Shown here piece after piece: positions 19,473-28,293 of a stretch of 64,000 bases of DNA. The notes below the pieces were generated by a model. The model searched no databases. It was given only the letters and a program-made list of their open reading frames with translations, and was not told the DNA's origin. The stretch's first letter is position 1, and every line of letters begins with the position of its first letter. Source of the DNA: Cycloclasticus sp. (GTDB lineage Bacteria; Pseudomonadota; Gammaproteobacteria; Methylococcales; Cycloclasticaceae); the NCBI GenBank assembly GCA_040743155.1, contig JBFLJU010000001.1, positions 1,364,001 to 1,428,000 on the forward strand, in the 5' to 3' direction. A program made the translations under genes and the position numbers.

Positions 19473-19922
19473 CTAGTCTTCAGAAACTACCGCTAATTTA
19501 AGTGTTGCAACAACATCAGAGTGCAAGTGAATAGCTACTTCAAATTCACCCGTTTGTCTAATTGATCCTTCAGACAACTTGATTTCTTGCTTATCAATTT
19601 CAACACCTGCATCAGCACATGCTTTGATAATGTCTGGCAAACCTACTGAACCAAATAATTTACCTTCTTCACCTGCTTGGTGAGTGATTGTCAGGCTTAG
19701 TTTTTCAACAGCTTCTGCTCGTGTTTGAGCCTGTGTTAAACGGTCTGCTTCTGCTTTTTCAAGATCGGCTCTACGCGCTTCAAATTCTTTAATTCTATCA
19801 GGGGTTGCAAGAACTGCTTTACCGCCCGGTATTAAAAAATTACGACCAAAACCTGGTTTAACCGATACTTTATCGCCCAAATTACCTAAATTTGCTACTT
19901 TTTCAAGAAGAATAATGTTCAT
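19473..19922 (-). CDS. rplI: 50S ribosomal protein L9
   Basis: Ribosomal protein that binds 23S rRNA with its N-terminal domain. The family start MNIILLEKVANLGNLGDKV and the GFGRNFLIP motif (about 24-32) are present, followed by the long connecting helix (about 40-75) and the C-terminal domain with GKLFGSV. The length of 149 is exact for the family. It is the last gene of the rpsF operon and is followed by a terminator. Confidence 0.98.
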   Translation of the reverse strand: MNIILLEKVANLGNLGDKVSVKPGFGRNFLIPGGKAVLATPDRIKEFEARRADLEKAEADRLTQAQTRAEAVEKLSLTITHQAGEEGKLFGSVGLPDIIKACADAGVEIDKQEIKLSEGSIRQTGEFEVAIHLHSDVVATLKLAVVSED

Positions 19923-19964
19923 CTTTACTGAATCCTATCTATAAATTTAAAATTTAACCCAGCG

Positions 19965-20870
19965 TTACGCTTTAACTAACCGTTGACGCCAATCCATCCA
20001 AACATCCGATAACCCAATCAATACTAAGGGTAACATCAAATGTGGCACAAAAAATACTGCAATATAAAAAACCCCGAGCAAAAATCGACTGCCGCCTCTG
20101 TTTTTAATTACCACATGAACAACAGATACGCCTACTATAAAAAATAACAGTAGAACTTGTATATCGAGGTTCCATATTAACTCTGCAAACTGCCCTTCTA
20201 ATAACACACCTAAGGCAATAAGCACTACAAACACCAAGCCATCACGAGGCAACAAACGAATATGGCTAAACTCCTCGTCAAAACCACCTGCATTAAACAG
20301 TAGGCCTTGCCACCATCTTCCTAACAACAAGCTCATTAACAAGCTAATAAGCGTACCGGCTACTACAATTCCAGTAATGTACTGGGACCAAAACTCCAGG
20401 CCTTCTTGCAACTCTGCCTGAGTGATGAGTAAACCTTGTTGCTCCACTAAGCTTTTAATAATATTTTGGATGCCTTCCGCCCAAAGTTGGGCTGGGTTAT
20501 CTATCGTTAAATAGACACCGGCTACCGCCAACATCCCTAATACTACCAAAAACTCTAGGGCTTTATTTAGCTGCCTACTTTCGCGCAGTACCATCGACAC
20601 TAAAAAGGCCGGCAACCACATAATGAGCAGATATGTAAAGGAAACTAATGATGTTCCCAATAACATATACCCCATTAATGCAGTCGCTACCGTTGATCCT
20701 ACTAAAACCCTTAAGCCTTCAGTAGAACCATTTCTTAGTGTCACCAAACATACTGCAGCGACACTCACTATCAGCAGTGGCGGAAATAACAATGACAAAA
20801 TAGCCATTGTGGCCACAACAATAGTAGCCTGCCGCCCGCCTTGCATAATAAATATTGCTAATGCTTTCAT
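19965..20870 (-). CDS. DUF2232 multi-pass membrane protein
   Basis: Predicted inner-membrane protein of 301 residues with about eight hydrophobic helices and short loops, ending in the basic LSDVWMDWRQRLVKA. It matches the DUF2232 family by position and character: in Pseudomonas and relatives an uncharacterised membrane protein sits between rpsR and rplI, as here. Function is unknown; some YybS-like relatives occur in Firmicutes. It lies 39 bp from rpsR and 42 bp from rplI, so it is co-transcribed with ribosomal genes. Confidence 0.8.
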   Translation of the reverse strand: MKALAIFIMQGGRQATIVVATMAILSLLFPPLLIVSVAAVCLVTLRNGSTEGLRVLVGSTVATALMGYMLLGTSLVSFTYLLIMWLPAFLVSMVLRESRQLNKALEFLVVLGMLAVAGVYLTIDNPAQLWAEGIQNIIKSLVEQQGLLITQAELQEGLEFWSQYITGIVVAGTLISLLMSLLLGRWWQGLLFNAGGFDEEFSHIRLLPRDGLVFVVLIALGVLLEGQFAELIWNLDIQVLLLFFIVGVSVVHVVIKNRGGSRFLLGVFYIAVFFVPHLMLPLVLIGLSDVWMDWRQRLVKA

Positions 20871-20909
20871 AATGCAGGGCTTAAAACGCGATCACTCGCG
20901 ACAAATATT

Positions 20910-21146
20910 CTAACGTTCGTGTGCGTCGCAATATGGAATCAATGAAAGAAAACGAGCTTTTTTAATCGCTGCAGTTAACTGACGTTGGTACTTTGCCTTT
21001 ACACCTGTTACACGAGCAGGAATGATTTTTCCTGTTTCCGTCATATATTCTTTTAATGTATCCAAATCTTTGTAATCAATTTCTTTTACATTCTCCGCAG
21101 TAAAGCGGCAGTAACGTGGACGTCTAAAACCTTTATCAAATGCCAT
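20910..21146 (-). CDS. rpsR: 30S ribosomal protein S18
   Basis: Small-subunit protein that pairs with S6 on the platform. All landmarks are visible in 78 residues: RRPRYCRF near the N-terminus, [26 protein letters not shown] in the middle and [21 protein letters not shown] near the end. It lies 31 bp behind rpsF, its binding partner. Confidence 0.98.
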   Translation of the reverse strand: MAFDKGFRRPRYCRFTAENVKEIDYKDLDTLKEYMTETGKIIPARVTGVKAKYQRQLTAAIKKARFLSLIPYCDAHER

Positions 21147-21177
21147 ATCTATTCCTTAAATTTTGTTTTACAGCGTC

Positions 21178-21606
21178 TTATTTTTCCGTTGCTTTTTCAG
21201 CAACAGGCTCAGACTTTTCTGTTTTTTCAGCTGGTGCTTCAGCCGCTTTTTGGACAGGCTTTACATAAGATTTAGCCGCTTCTTTTTCGTTTGATTTAGC
21301 AAGAGGCGTTGTACCAGCCGCTGCTTCATCACGACGCATAATCATATTTCTGATCACTGCATCATTGAATTTGAATGACTTTTCTAATTCATCAAGACCT
21401 TCTTGACTACACTCAATGTTCATCAATGTGTAATGGGCTTTATGAATTTTATTGATTGGATAAGCAAGCTGCCTTCTACCCCAATCTTCTACTCGGTGAA
21501 TATTGCCGCCGCTTTCTTTAATTGACGCACTATAACGCTCAATCATTGCAGGCACTTGCGCACTTTGATCCGGGTGAACCAAAAATACAACTTCGTAATG
21601 TCTCAT
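21178..21606 (-). CDS. rpsF: 30S ribosomal protein S6
   Basis: Small-subunit protein of the platform. The core ([36 protein letters not shown]) is normal. After residue 105 it has a tail rich in Lys, Ala and Glu, ending PVAEKATEK. Long acidic or charged S6 tails also occur in E. coli, where RimK adds glutamates; whether that happens here is unknown. A good ribosome binding site (AAGGAGA) precedes the ATG. Confidence 0.97.
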   Translation of the reverse strand: MRHYEVVFLVHPDQSAQVPAMIERYSASIKESGGNIHRVEDWGRRQLAYPINKIHKAHYTLMNIECSQEGLDELEKSFKFNDAVIRNMIMRRDEAAAGTTPLAKSNEKEAAKSYVKPVQKAAEAPAEKTEKSEPVAEKATEK

Positions 21607-21628
21607 TTTATCTCCTTAAGGATTATCA

Positions 21629-21652
21629 GCTTCCCTGAAATACAGGTGAAGC
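21629..21652 (-). promoter_or_regulatory. Hairpin in the rpsF leader (possible S6:S18 control element)
   Basis: On the minus strand GCTTC-A-CCTG pairs with CAGG-GAAGC around the loop TATTT, with one bulged A, 23 bp ahead of the rpsF ATG. Many bacteria place an S6:S18-binding hairpin in this leader. The usual bulged CCG of that motif is not clearly visible, so the match is structural only. Confidence 0.4.
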
Positions 21653-21696
21653 AAGGATCACAGCCCAATATTAAGGACCGCAATTTCGAACGCGCG

Positions 21697-21725
21697 ATTT
21701 TACAGACATTAACCCTGTAAATCAA
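21697..21725 (-). promoter_or_regulatory. Probable sigma-70 promoter of the rpsF operon
   Basis: On the minus strand TTGATT (21720-21725) and TAAAAT (21697-21702) are separated by 17 bp, followed by a GC-rich stretch (CGCGCG) such as is found in discriminators of stable RNA and ribosomal promoters. It lies about 90 bp ahead of the rpsF ATG. Confidence 0.6.
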
Positions 21726-21835
21726 GCGAACGCCTGAGGTTTAAGATTTATTTGCTTTTAATTTACTACTTCTACAACTCACAAGTAAACATCGCACACC
21801 AAAGGCATAACTTATCAAGCAGGACTTGGTTTAGA

Positions 21836-22354
21836 TTATTTCTTCATCGCATCGACTAACTCGGCATAAAAGGCTTTGAAATCGCTCTCTTTAGACACCC
21901 TATCTTTCGGAATAATAATGGCTGCATCTTTACTCATATAAAGGTAAACATGGTGTTTTGACTTTTCAAGTCTATGAATACTCGACCATTCTATAAGATC
22001 CTCTCCCATCGGCCTAATTTCCATCAAGCCCTCAGGGGTTACTTTCAAACTATAGTCACCCGTGGCCTGCTCTACCTGCTCATCAGACATCTGATCATTA
22101 ACGTGTTGGTAAAATCTCTTCTTCAACCACGCCGGCACCAATAACGACCAAATGAACGCACCCGTCAAGGTCAACACACCCTTTTGCGCATCTCCTGTAG
22201 ACATCACAATAAACAATGCTGCAACAGCAATAATTGCAGGCCATAACATCTGATGCCTCGTCACACTTTTACCGTAGGCACTATTCATCTTGGCGTGATA
22301 TTCATTAAATTCAAGAAGATCAGTTTTTTGTACGGTAAAAACTAAAGTAGACAT
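21836..22354 (-). CDS. YcxB-like membrane protein
   Basis: Protein of unknown function, 172 residues from ATG 22354 (a TTG at 22366 would add four; GGAAC upstream supports the ATG). The pattern fits the YcxB-like family: an N-terminal strand, two adjacent hydrophobic helices (about 40-80), then a soluble beta-rich domain with YSLKVTPEGLMEI and IIIPKDRVSKESDFKAF. It lies between rlmB and rpsF, where most relatives have nothing, and has 229 bp of its own space before rpsF. An independent insertion into the conserved cluster is likely. Confidence 0.7.
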   Translation of the reverse strand: MSTLVFTVQKTDLLEFNEYHAKMNSAYGKSVTRHQMLWPAIIAVAALFIVMSTGDAQKGVLTLTGAFIWSLLVPAWLKKRFYQHVNDQMSDEQVEQATGDYSLKVTPEGLMEIRPMGEDLIEWSSIHRLEKSKHHVYLYMSKDAAIIIPKDRVSKESDFKAFYAELVDAMKK

Positions 22355-22405
22355 GGTGTGTTCCAATATTTATGTAATATTTTATTATTCGGTTATTTGA
22401 TTTTT

Positions 22406-23155
22406 TTATAAGGCTTTCTTATTTTGCCGAAGCACTTCATACAAAATAATGCCCGTTGCGACTGAGACATTCAGACTCTCTACCTTTTCTGACATCGGAA
22501 TCTTAACCAACTGGTCACATTGTTGTTGCGTTAATTGCCTTAAACCTTTCCCCTCAGCACCCATGACGATAGCCACGGATCCTGTTAATTCGGCATCAAA
22601 AATACCCAGTGTCGCCTCGCCTGCGGCACCACTGAGCCAGACACCCTCGCCTTTAAGCCATTTCAACGTTCGAACAAGGTTGGTGACACGGTAGACAGGA
22701 AGCACTTCAGCCGCTCCACTGGCCACCTTACAAACCGTAGCATTTAGCCTGCAGGCATTGTCTTTTGGCACAATCACGCCTTGCACACCCGCCGCCAACG
22801 CGGTCCTTAAACACGCACCTAAATTATGCGGGTCAGTGACTTGATCTAAGACCAAATAAAACGCATCATCTGTACGTTCTTTAACCCTTTTTTTGAGCTC
22901 CTCCTCTGTGCGCTCTTGTGGCAGCTTAACGGTTAGTAAGACACCCTGATGATTCCCATTGCCGGACAACTTCTCTAACGTTTTCTTATCCGCATATTCA
23001 ACACGTACCCCCACAACATCCAAGCTCTCTTTTATTGCTTGTAGCTTTGCATCTTTTCGCTGGCGATCTAACCACGCGTTAACGATTCGATCTGGCCCAG
23101 CTTTAATCAGCGCTTGCGCAGCATGAATACCATAAACTGTTTGCATCTCAGCCAT
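22406..23155 (-). CDS. rlmB: 23S rRNA (guanosine-2'-O-)-methyltransferase RlmB
   Basis: SpoU-type knotted methyltransferase that modifies G2251 of 23S rRNA (E. coli numbering). The substrate-binding N-terminal domain (YGIHAAQALI) is followed by the SPOUT domain with DQVTDPHNLGACLRTA, GAEGKGLRQL and the knot segment IPMSEKVESLNVSVA. Length 249. Its ATG overlaps the rnr stop as TAATG, so translation is coupled to rnr, as in E. coli and Pseudomonas. Confidence 0.96.
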   Translation of the reverse strand: MAEMQTVYGIHAAQALIKAGPDRIVNAWLDRQRKDAKLQAIKESLDVVGVRVEYADKKTLEKLSGNGNHQGVLLTVKLPQERTEEELKKRVKERTDDAFYLVLDQVTDPHNLGACLRTALAAGVQGVIVPKDNACRLNATVCKVASGAAEVLPVYRVTNLVRTLKWLKGEGVWLSGAAGEATLGIFDAELTGSVAIVMGAEGKGLRQLTQQQCDQLVKIPMSEKVESLNVSVATGIILYEVLRQNKKAL

Positions 23156-25377
23156 TATCGTCTGCTCTTCTTAAAGCGCTTACTCGACACTTTTTTCTTC
23201 TGTTCCGCCCCCACTAAGGACAAGTCAATTTTCTTGTCATCTAAACTTACTTTCACCACTTTCACCTGTAACCGATCACCTAAGCGAAATGATTTATTCG
23301 TACGTTCGCCGAGTAAACGATGTTTACCTGCATCAAAGTGATAGTAATCATCACCCAACGCGGTTACGTGAATCAGGCCATCAATAAAGACTTTATCCAA
23401 CTCTACAAACAAGCCAAATGAAGTAACAGAGGAAACGACCCCAGTAAACTGCTGGCCAATTTTATCCATCATAAACTCACACTTTAGCCAACTCTCAACA
23501 TCACGTGTTGCCTCGTCTGCGCGACGGCTACAGTGCGAACAATGCTCGCCAAATAAATCCATGTCGCCATCTGAGTAATTAAAACTCGCTGGCGTTTGTT
23601 TTTGAATAACGTGCTTAATTGCTCGGTGCGTCAACAAGTCCGGATAACGTCGAATTGGCGAGGTAAAGTGCGCATACAAATCTAACGCCAAGCCAAAATG
23701 TCCTTGCTGCTCTGGGCTATACATAGCTTGTGACATTGAACGCAACATAACGGTTTCTATTAAATGCGAGTCGGGGCGGTCGTGTATGCTGGCAATCAAT
23801 TGCTTATAATGATGCGGCTTTGGCTCTTCACCACCCTCCAAACTTAAACCAAGTTCTGACAAAAACCCTCTAAGCTTTAACAAGCGGTCAACACTTGGGC
23901 CATCATGTATACGCAGTAAATTAGGCATCTTTTGTTTCGCTAGAAAGTCAGCCGTTGATGCATTTGCTGCAATCATAAACACTTCAATAAGGCGATGCGC
24001 ATCATGCCGAACAACCGGTTCAATGGCTTTTATTTTTCGCCCCTTATCAAAAACAAAGCGCGTTTCAAAGGTATCAAATTCAAGTGCACCACGCTCGTCT
24101 GCCGCCACTTTCATTACCTCATAGAGGCCCCGCAAGGCATTCAAATGCGGCAGAAGTTTTTTATGTTTTTGCAGGAGCTCTGGCGCCGTTTCGTCAAATA
24201 TCGACCCAACTTCATCATACGTTAGCCTCGCATGTGAATGCATCACTGCTTGGTAAAACTTGACGCCAGTCACCGTCCCTTGCTCATCCAGCCGCATCTC
24301 ACAAACCATGCACAAGCGGTCAACGTGAGGGTTGAGACTGCACAGCCCGTTAGACAACACTTCAGGTAACATCGGTATCACTTTTTCGGGGAAATACACT
24401 GAGGTACCCCGCTCATATGCTTCTGTATCAATGGCACTATTGGGCCTTACATAGTGAGCCACATCAGCAATGGCTACACAGAGCTTCCAGCCCTTTGCCA
24501 TTTTTTTACAAAACACTGCGTCATCAAAATCTCGCGCATCAGCGCCATCTATTGTTACAAAAGGCAGCTTACGAATGTCTTTTCGATCAAGCAAATCCGC
24601 CTCAACCACGCCGGCACCAAAACTTTGCGCTTCATCAAGCACCGCTTGTGACCAACTATTTGGTAACTCGTATGAACGAATCGCCATGTCAATCTCCATA
24701 CCTGGCGCCATATGGTCGCCCATCACTTCAATTACCTTAGCAATAGCTTGTGTACGGGCAGATGGGTAGCGTGAAATCTGCGCCATCACAATCTGGCCAT
24801 CTTTCGCGCCTAAGGTCGCGTCTGCAGGAATCAGTATGTGCTGAAAAATTCGTTTATTTTCTGCTTCAACATGGAAAACGCCCATCACATCGAAAAATCG
24901 TCCGACCACCGTTTTAACTTTTCTATCTAGCACTTCAACAATACGTGCCTCGAGCTTTCCTTGACGATTCAACTTCCCTCGACTAGCAACTACACGGTCA
25001 CCGTTCATTAACGCGCGCATTTCGTGTGGCGGTATAAACATATCGTCACCGCCGGCATCGCGTTTCAAAAATCCGAACCCATCCGCATGGCCAATCACCA
25101 CGCCAGTTTCAAGGTCGCTTTGTTGCACCAAGCAATACTGCTCTTTTCGATTAAATAGCAACTCACCCGACTTCAACATCGCCGATAAATGGCGCGATAA
25201 CGATTTTTTTTCTCGTTTAGATTGCACCATTAAACCGCCAGCGATATCTAGCCAAGCCTGGGGCCGTTTTTGATTGGCCAAGTAGCTTACTAGCTGCGTT
25301 TTAGTGATGAGTTCTTTATCATCGATGGCTTCTATCTCTTTTCTTGACAATTTATTGGAGGGCTTCTTTTTAGACAC
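23155..25377 (-). CDS. rnr: Ribonuclease R
   Basis: Processive 3'-5' exoribonuclease of the RNase II family that can degrade structured RNA. Order: an N-terminal winged-helix region, cold-shock domains (GFLKRDAGGDDMFIPPHEM near residue 100), the RNB catalytic domain with the metal-binding aspartates in DGADARDFDDAVF (about 282), the FTSPIRRYPDLLTHRAI segment, an S1 domain (about 645-725), and a short Lys/Arg-rich tail. 740 residues, somewhat shorter than the E. coli enzyme because the basic tail is short. Confidence 0.96.
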   Translation of the reverse strand: MSKKKPSNKLSRKEIEAIDDKELITKTQLVSYLANQKRPQAWLDIAGGLMVQSKREKKSLSRHLSAMLKSGELLFNRKEQYCLVQQSDLETGVVIGHADGFGFLKRDAGGDDMFIPPHEMRALMNGDRVVASRGKLNRQGKLEARIVEVLDRKVKTVVGRFFDVMGVFHVEAENKRIFQHILIPADATLGAKDGQIVMAQISRYPSARTQAIAKVIEVMGDHMAPGMEIDMAIRSYELPNSWSQAVLDEAQSFGAGVVEADLLDRKDIRKLPFVTIDGADARDFDDAVFCKKMAKGWKLCVAIADVAHYVRPNSAIDTEAYERGTSVYFPEKVIPMLPEVLSNGLCSLNPHVDRLCMVCEMRLDEQGTVTGVKFYQAVMHSHARLTYDEVGSIFDETAPELLQKHKKLLPHLNALRGLYEVMKVAADERGALEFDTFETRFVFDKGRKIKAIEPVVRHDAHRLIEVFMIAANASTADFLAKQKMPNLLRIHDGPSVDRLLKLRGFLSELGLSLEGGEEPKPHHYKQLIASIHDRPDSHLIETVMLRSMSQAMYSPEQQGHFGLALDLYAHFTSPIRRYPDLLTHRAIKHVIQKQTPASFNYSDGDMDLFGEHCSHCSRRADEATRDVESWLKCEFMMDKIGQQFTGVVSSVTSFGLFVELDKVFIDGLIHVTALGDDYYHFDAGKHRLLGERTNKSFRLGDRLQVKVVKVSLDDKKIDLSLVGAEQKKKVSSKRFKKSRR

Positions 25378-25499
25378 GGCTTGAGGGTTTAATGAGGTGG
25401 GGCAACAAGCCTAATGCGCATGAGCGGAGTTTGCAACCTATAGTTACCCTAGCCGGACACGCACTCAACCGAGTGCATACTTTATGAGACATACGTATA

Positions 25500-25699
25500 A
25501 GCCAAATCGGCTCAACCAGCGTAGGTTGCCAAACAACCTACATAATCTTCCCCTAATGTTAGTTAGAGTGACTAATGTCACGTGAAAAAACCACCTTTAC
25601 CGTAATATTTGCGCCAGTTGGGATGTTCTCAAAGATGTACCAACCTCCTCAGGTTCTCATGAACCTCTTATACCCGCGATTCTTTCGCGGGTTTTTTTT
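25500..25699 (+). ncRNA. Candidate small RNA ending at a plus-strand terminator
   Basis: Both flanking genes run on the minus strand, yet a textbook plus-strand terminator ends at 25699. Something on the plus strand should be transcribed into it. The preceding 200 bp contain three hairpins (25521-25541, 25568-25581, 25651-25666) and no open frame. The 5' end is a guess; only a weak TATAAG (25496-25501) is seen near it. It does not fit 6S, SRP, RNase P or tmRNA by eye. Confidence 0.35.
25673..25699 (+). terminator. Rho-independent terminator, plus strand
   Basis: CCCGCGA pairs with TCGCGGG around the loop TTCTT and is followed by eight T (25692-25699). There is no T tract in the opposite orientation, so it acts on plus-strand transcripts only. 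Confidence 0.85.
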
Positions 25700-25852
25700 G
25701 CTGGCAACATTTTATTTGAATCATCCGCTGTGCAAAAACACTCATACCTAATTGTCAGGCGATAAACCTTCCTTCAATTATTATTTCCTTTGACGCAAGC
25801 CAACGTCAGCTTAGCCACTGACTCACCTTCGTTCCTTGAGCCGTTTTTTTAA

Positions 25853-27118
25853 TTACAAACGCCCATCCGATTCAGTTGAATCAAGCAGGTATTTAATATC
25901 ATAAAGCACATGCTTGTCTTTACCGAACGCATGAATACTTGAGGCACTAAGCTCTTTAAACTCATCATGGGAAACCGCAACAATAATCGTGTCATAGTAA
26001 TTGTCAGCGGGCCATCCGATTAACCTTAAACCGTACTCACTCAGCACCTCTTCTTCATTGACCCAAGGATCCCAAACATCAACTTCTGCATTGCATAGCT
26101 GCAACTCTTCAACCATCTCAATAACACGGGTATTTCTCAAATCGGGACAGTTCTCTTTGAATGACAGCCCCATCATCAATACCTTCGCGCCAACGATACT
26201 TAACCTTTTTACCGCCATTAACTTAACCACTTCACTGACAACAAAAGACCCCATATTGTCGTTAATGCGCCTAGCCGCCGCAATCAGCTGCGGGTGATAG
26301 CCCAGTGTTTCAGCTTTATGAACAAGGTAATAAGGGTCTACACCAATGCAATGCCCGCCCACAAGGCCGGGTCTAAAGGGTAAGAAGTTCCATTTCGTAC
26401 CAGCGGCTTGCAAAACTTCTTCAGTGTCGATACCGATTCTATTAAAAATAAGCGCCAATTCATTAACTAAGGCGATATTAATATCGCGCTGCGTGTTCTC
26501 AATGACTTTAGCGGCTTCAGCTACCTTTATACTGCTGACCTTATGCGTTCCGGCCGGAATAATAGATTGATATAAATCATCAACCGTTGTTGCAACCTTC
26601 GCTGTTGAGCCTGATGTGACCTTGGTAATGGTCGTTAAGCTACGTTCTTTATCACCGGGATTAATGCGCTCTGGGCTATAGCCACAAAAGAACCCATCAT
26701 TGAATATCAGACCTGAGAGTTGTTCTAGAATGGGCACACAAACTTCTTCTGTTGCGCCCGGATATAAGGTCGATTCATAAATGACGATGTCGCCGTCACT
26801 CAAATAACCGGCCACTGTTTTCGTAGCCTCTTTTATCGGCGTTAAATTCGGGTTATTACCCTTATCTATTGGCGTAGGGACTGTAATGATATAAATATTA
26901 GCCGTAGAGAGTTCTGTTGTGTCTGTCGTAAAAAACAACTGCTTAGCTGCTGCTATTTCAGCAGTTGACATCTCAAGTGTTACATCCACACCCTCGTTTA
27001 ATGCCGCTATACGTTCCTTACTGATATCAAAGCCGATGCTAGGATACTGCTTGCCCAACTCAACCGCCAAGGGCAAGCCCACATATCCCAGTCCGATGAT
27101 GGCTATATTAGTGTTCAT
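25853..27118 (-). CDS. tviB: UDP-N-acetylhexosamine dehydrogenase, TviB/WbpO type
   Basis: NAD-dependent nucleotide-sugar dehydrogenase that oxidises C6 of UDP-GlcNAc or UDP-GalNAc to the uronic acid, for surface polysaccharide. The Rossmann motif [13 protein letters not shown] (about 8-20), [12 protein letters not shown], the catalytic cysteine in [12 protein letters not shown] (about 255-266) and [15 protein letters not shown] are present. The residue pattern is much closer to WbpO/TviB than to UDP-glucose dehydrogenase. No glycosyltransferase, epimerase or other polysaccharide gene is in the window, so it is an orphan here. It lies 21 bp behind a crotonase gene on the same strand. Confidence 0.9.
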   Translation of the reverse strand: MNTNIAIIGLGYVGLPLAVELGKQYPSIGFDISKERIAALNEGVDVTLEMSTAEIAAAKQLFFTTDTTELSTANIYIITVPTPIDKGNNPNLTPIKEATKTVAGYLSDGDIVIYESTLYPGATEEVCVPILEQLSGLIFNDGFFCGYSPERINPGDKERSLTTITKVTSGSTAKVATTVDDLYQSIIPAGTHKVSSIKVAEAAKVIENTQRDINIALVNELALIFNRIGIDTEEVLQAAGTKWNFLPFRPGLVGGHCIGVDPYYLVHKAETLGYHPQLIAAARRINDNMGSFVVSEVVKLMAVKRLSIVGAKVLMMGLSFKENCPDLRNTRVIEMVEELQLCNAEVDVWDPWVNEEEVLSEYGLRLIGWPADNYYDTIIVAVSHDEFKELSASSIHAFGKDKHVLYDIKYLLDSTESDGRL

Positions 27119-27139
27119 TTTAAATGGTATGTTGAGCGC

Positions 27140-27931
27140 CTACTTAAATTGCGCGCGGCGTTTCTCACAAAACGAAGTGACACCTTCAGTAAAATCTTCT
27201 TTCAACATACTCGAATAAAAATTCTCAGCCTCTTCATCCAACCGGTCTTTTAAACTGACATCGTACGTTTGGTTGAGCAATAGCTTGGTTCTCGCCAACA
27301 CATCATTAGGCCCTCTGCATAATGTGTCCGCCAACTCCTTAGTTTTAGTCTCCAGCTCATCTGTGCTAACGACCTGATTGACCATTCCCCATTGCTCGGC
27401 TTGTTCTGCCGAAAATCGTTGCCCTGTCAACGCCAGCTCCATTGCTCTTTTTTGGCCAACGGCTCGCGGTAAGAAGTACGTCATCCCACCATCCGGCGTC
27501 GTGCCAATTTTACAATAAGCTACCGACAAAACCGTACTCTCAGCAGCTACCACCATATCGCACGCCAGCATCAAACTTAAGCCAAAGCCTGCAACAGCGC
27601 CTTGAACACTCGCCACAACTGGCTTTTCCATCGACGTAATATTTAGAATCGCTTCATGCAAATCACTAAACATATCATCCGGTAAGGCCGATTCGCCTTC
27701 TACCGCATAAGCATCAACCAGAGATTTAAAGTAATCAATATCACCCCCAGCCATAAAGTGATCACCCGCTCCCGTGATGATAACGCACTTAACTTTTTCA
27801 TCATTTTTCAATTCTTGGGTACAACGTCGCAAATCTGCTGGCATCTCCAAACCCAATACATTCAATTTTTCAGGCCTATTTAAAATAAGCCAAGCGATAT
27901 TTCCTTTCTTCTTAACTAAAACAGATGACAT
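27140..27931 (-). CDS. Crotonase-superfamily enoyl-CoA hydratase/isomerase
   Basis: Cytoplasmic acyl-CoA enzyme of 263 residues. The oxyanion-hole strand (GDHFMAGGDIDYFKS) and the second half of the fold (VAGFGLSLMLACDMVVA) are clear. The two glutamates of a classical hydratase are both missing: the first is Ser (GFGLSLML, where GGGCEL is usual) and the second is a Tyr just before CKIGTTPDGGMTYFLPR. The Asp in TPDGG is instead like that of PaaG-type isomerases. An isomerase role (double bond or epoxide type) is therefore more likely than plain hydration; the substrate is unknown. It is divergent from fadD, with 362 bp between their starts. Confidence 0.85.
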   Translation of the reverse strand: MSSVLVKKKGNIAWLILNRPEKLNVLGLEMPADLRRCTQELKNDEKVKCVIITGAGDHFMAGGDIDYFKSLVDAYAVEGESALPDDMFSDLHEAILNITSMEKPVVASVQGAVAGFGLSLMLACDMVVAAESTVLSVAYCKIGTTPDGGMTYFLPRAVGQKRAMELALTGQRFSAEQAEQWGMVNQVVSTDELETKTKELADTLCRGPNDVLARTKLLLNQTYDVSLKDRLDEEAENFYSSMLKEDFTEGVTSFCEKRRAQFK

Positions 27932-28293
27932 TAATTTTTCCTAATTACAATTCAACAAAATGACATAGTGCCTTTATTTAGTTTTTTTGCAATAAAAACC
28001 TTGTTCCTTTAGTTATGCCAGAGTGAATCCAGTGCTCACTATCCAACACTGTTAATGCACTGATAGTGTTGATACGAATCAAATCCAGCAGCGCTCAGTT
28101 CTCAAGCTCGTTGAAATCTTTGAACTATCACATTTTGCTTGAATTAAACAAAGTCCCTTTACCACGACCTTTTAATATAGGATTATTTATACCGTTGGGC
28201 TGGTTTTTCTTCAAACGTTACAAATTTTGTAGCTGTGGAAAAAACAGACTCGCTTTACTCGACTTTAATATGCAGCCGACAAAGGAAAGCATC
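27932..28293. other. Shared upstream region of the crotonase and fadD genes
   Basis: 362 bp without a gene, once fadD is started at 28294. The CACTATC at 28037-28043 is mirrored by GATAGTG at 28062-28068, and AACACT (28045-28050) by AGTGTT (28065-28070), so two hairpins compete within 35 bp. They could be an operator for a fatty-acid regulator, but they do not match the FadR or PsrA (GAAAC-N4-GTTTC) sites. Confidence 0.5.

Larger units (their letters stand above)
25378..25852. other. 475-bp gene-free region between rnr and tviB
   Basis: No open frame of note on either strand. It holds several compact inverted repeats: GCACTC/GAGTGC (25461-25476), GTAGGTTG/CAACCTAC (25521-25541), GTGAC/GTCAC (25568-25581) and AGGTTC/GAACCT (25651-25666), and a plus-strand terminator. 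The region upstream of rnr must also carry the rnr promoter, which I could not pin down. Confidence 0.7.

Noticed and set aside
21178-21606. The charged, repetitive tail of S6 as a sequencing artefact
   Set aside because: Long charged S6 tails are normal in many gammaproteobacteria and the frame is clean to its stop.
25508-25699. 6S RNA, SRP RNA or a tRNA in the rnr-tviB gap
   Set aside because: The ends do not pair as in 6S, no GGAAGGA-like SRP tip is present, and there is no T-arm GGTTC consensus in a cloverleaf. Only a generic sRNA candidate was kept.
28066-28293. 76-codon N-terminal extension of FadD
   Set aside because: It lacks any similarity to FadD, has no ribosome binding site, and the strong AAAGGAAAG lies just ahead of ATG 28294, where the family N-terminus begins.
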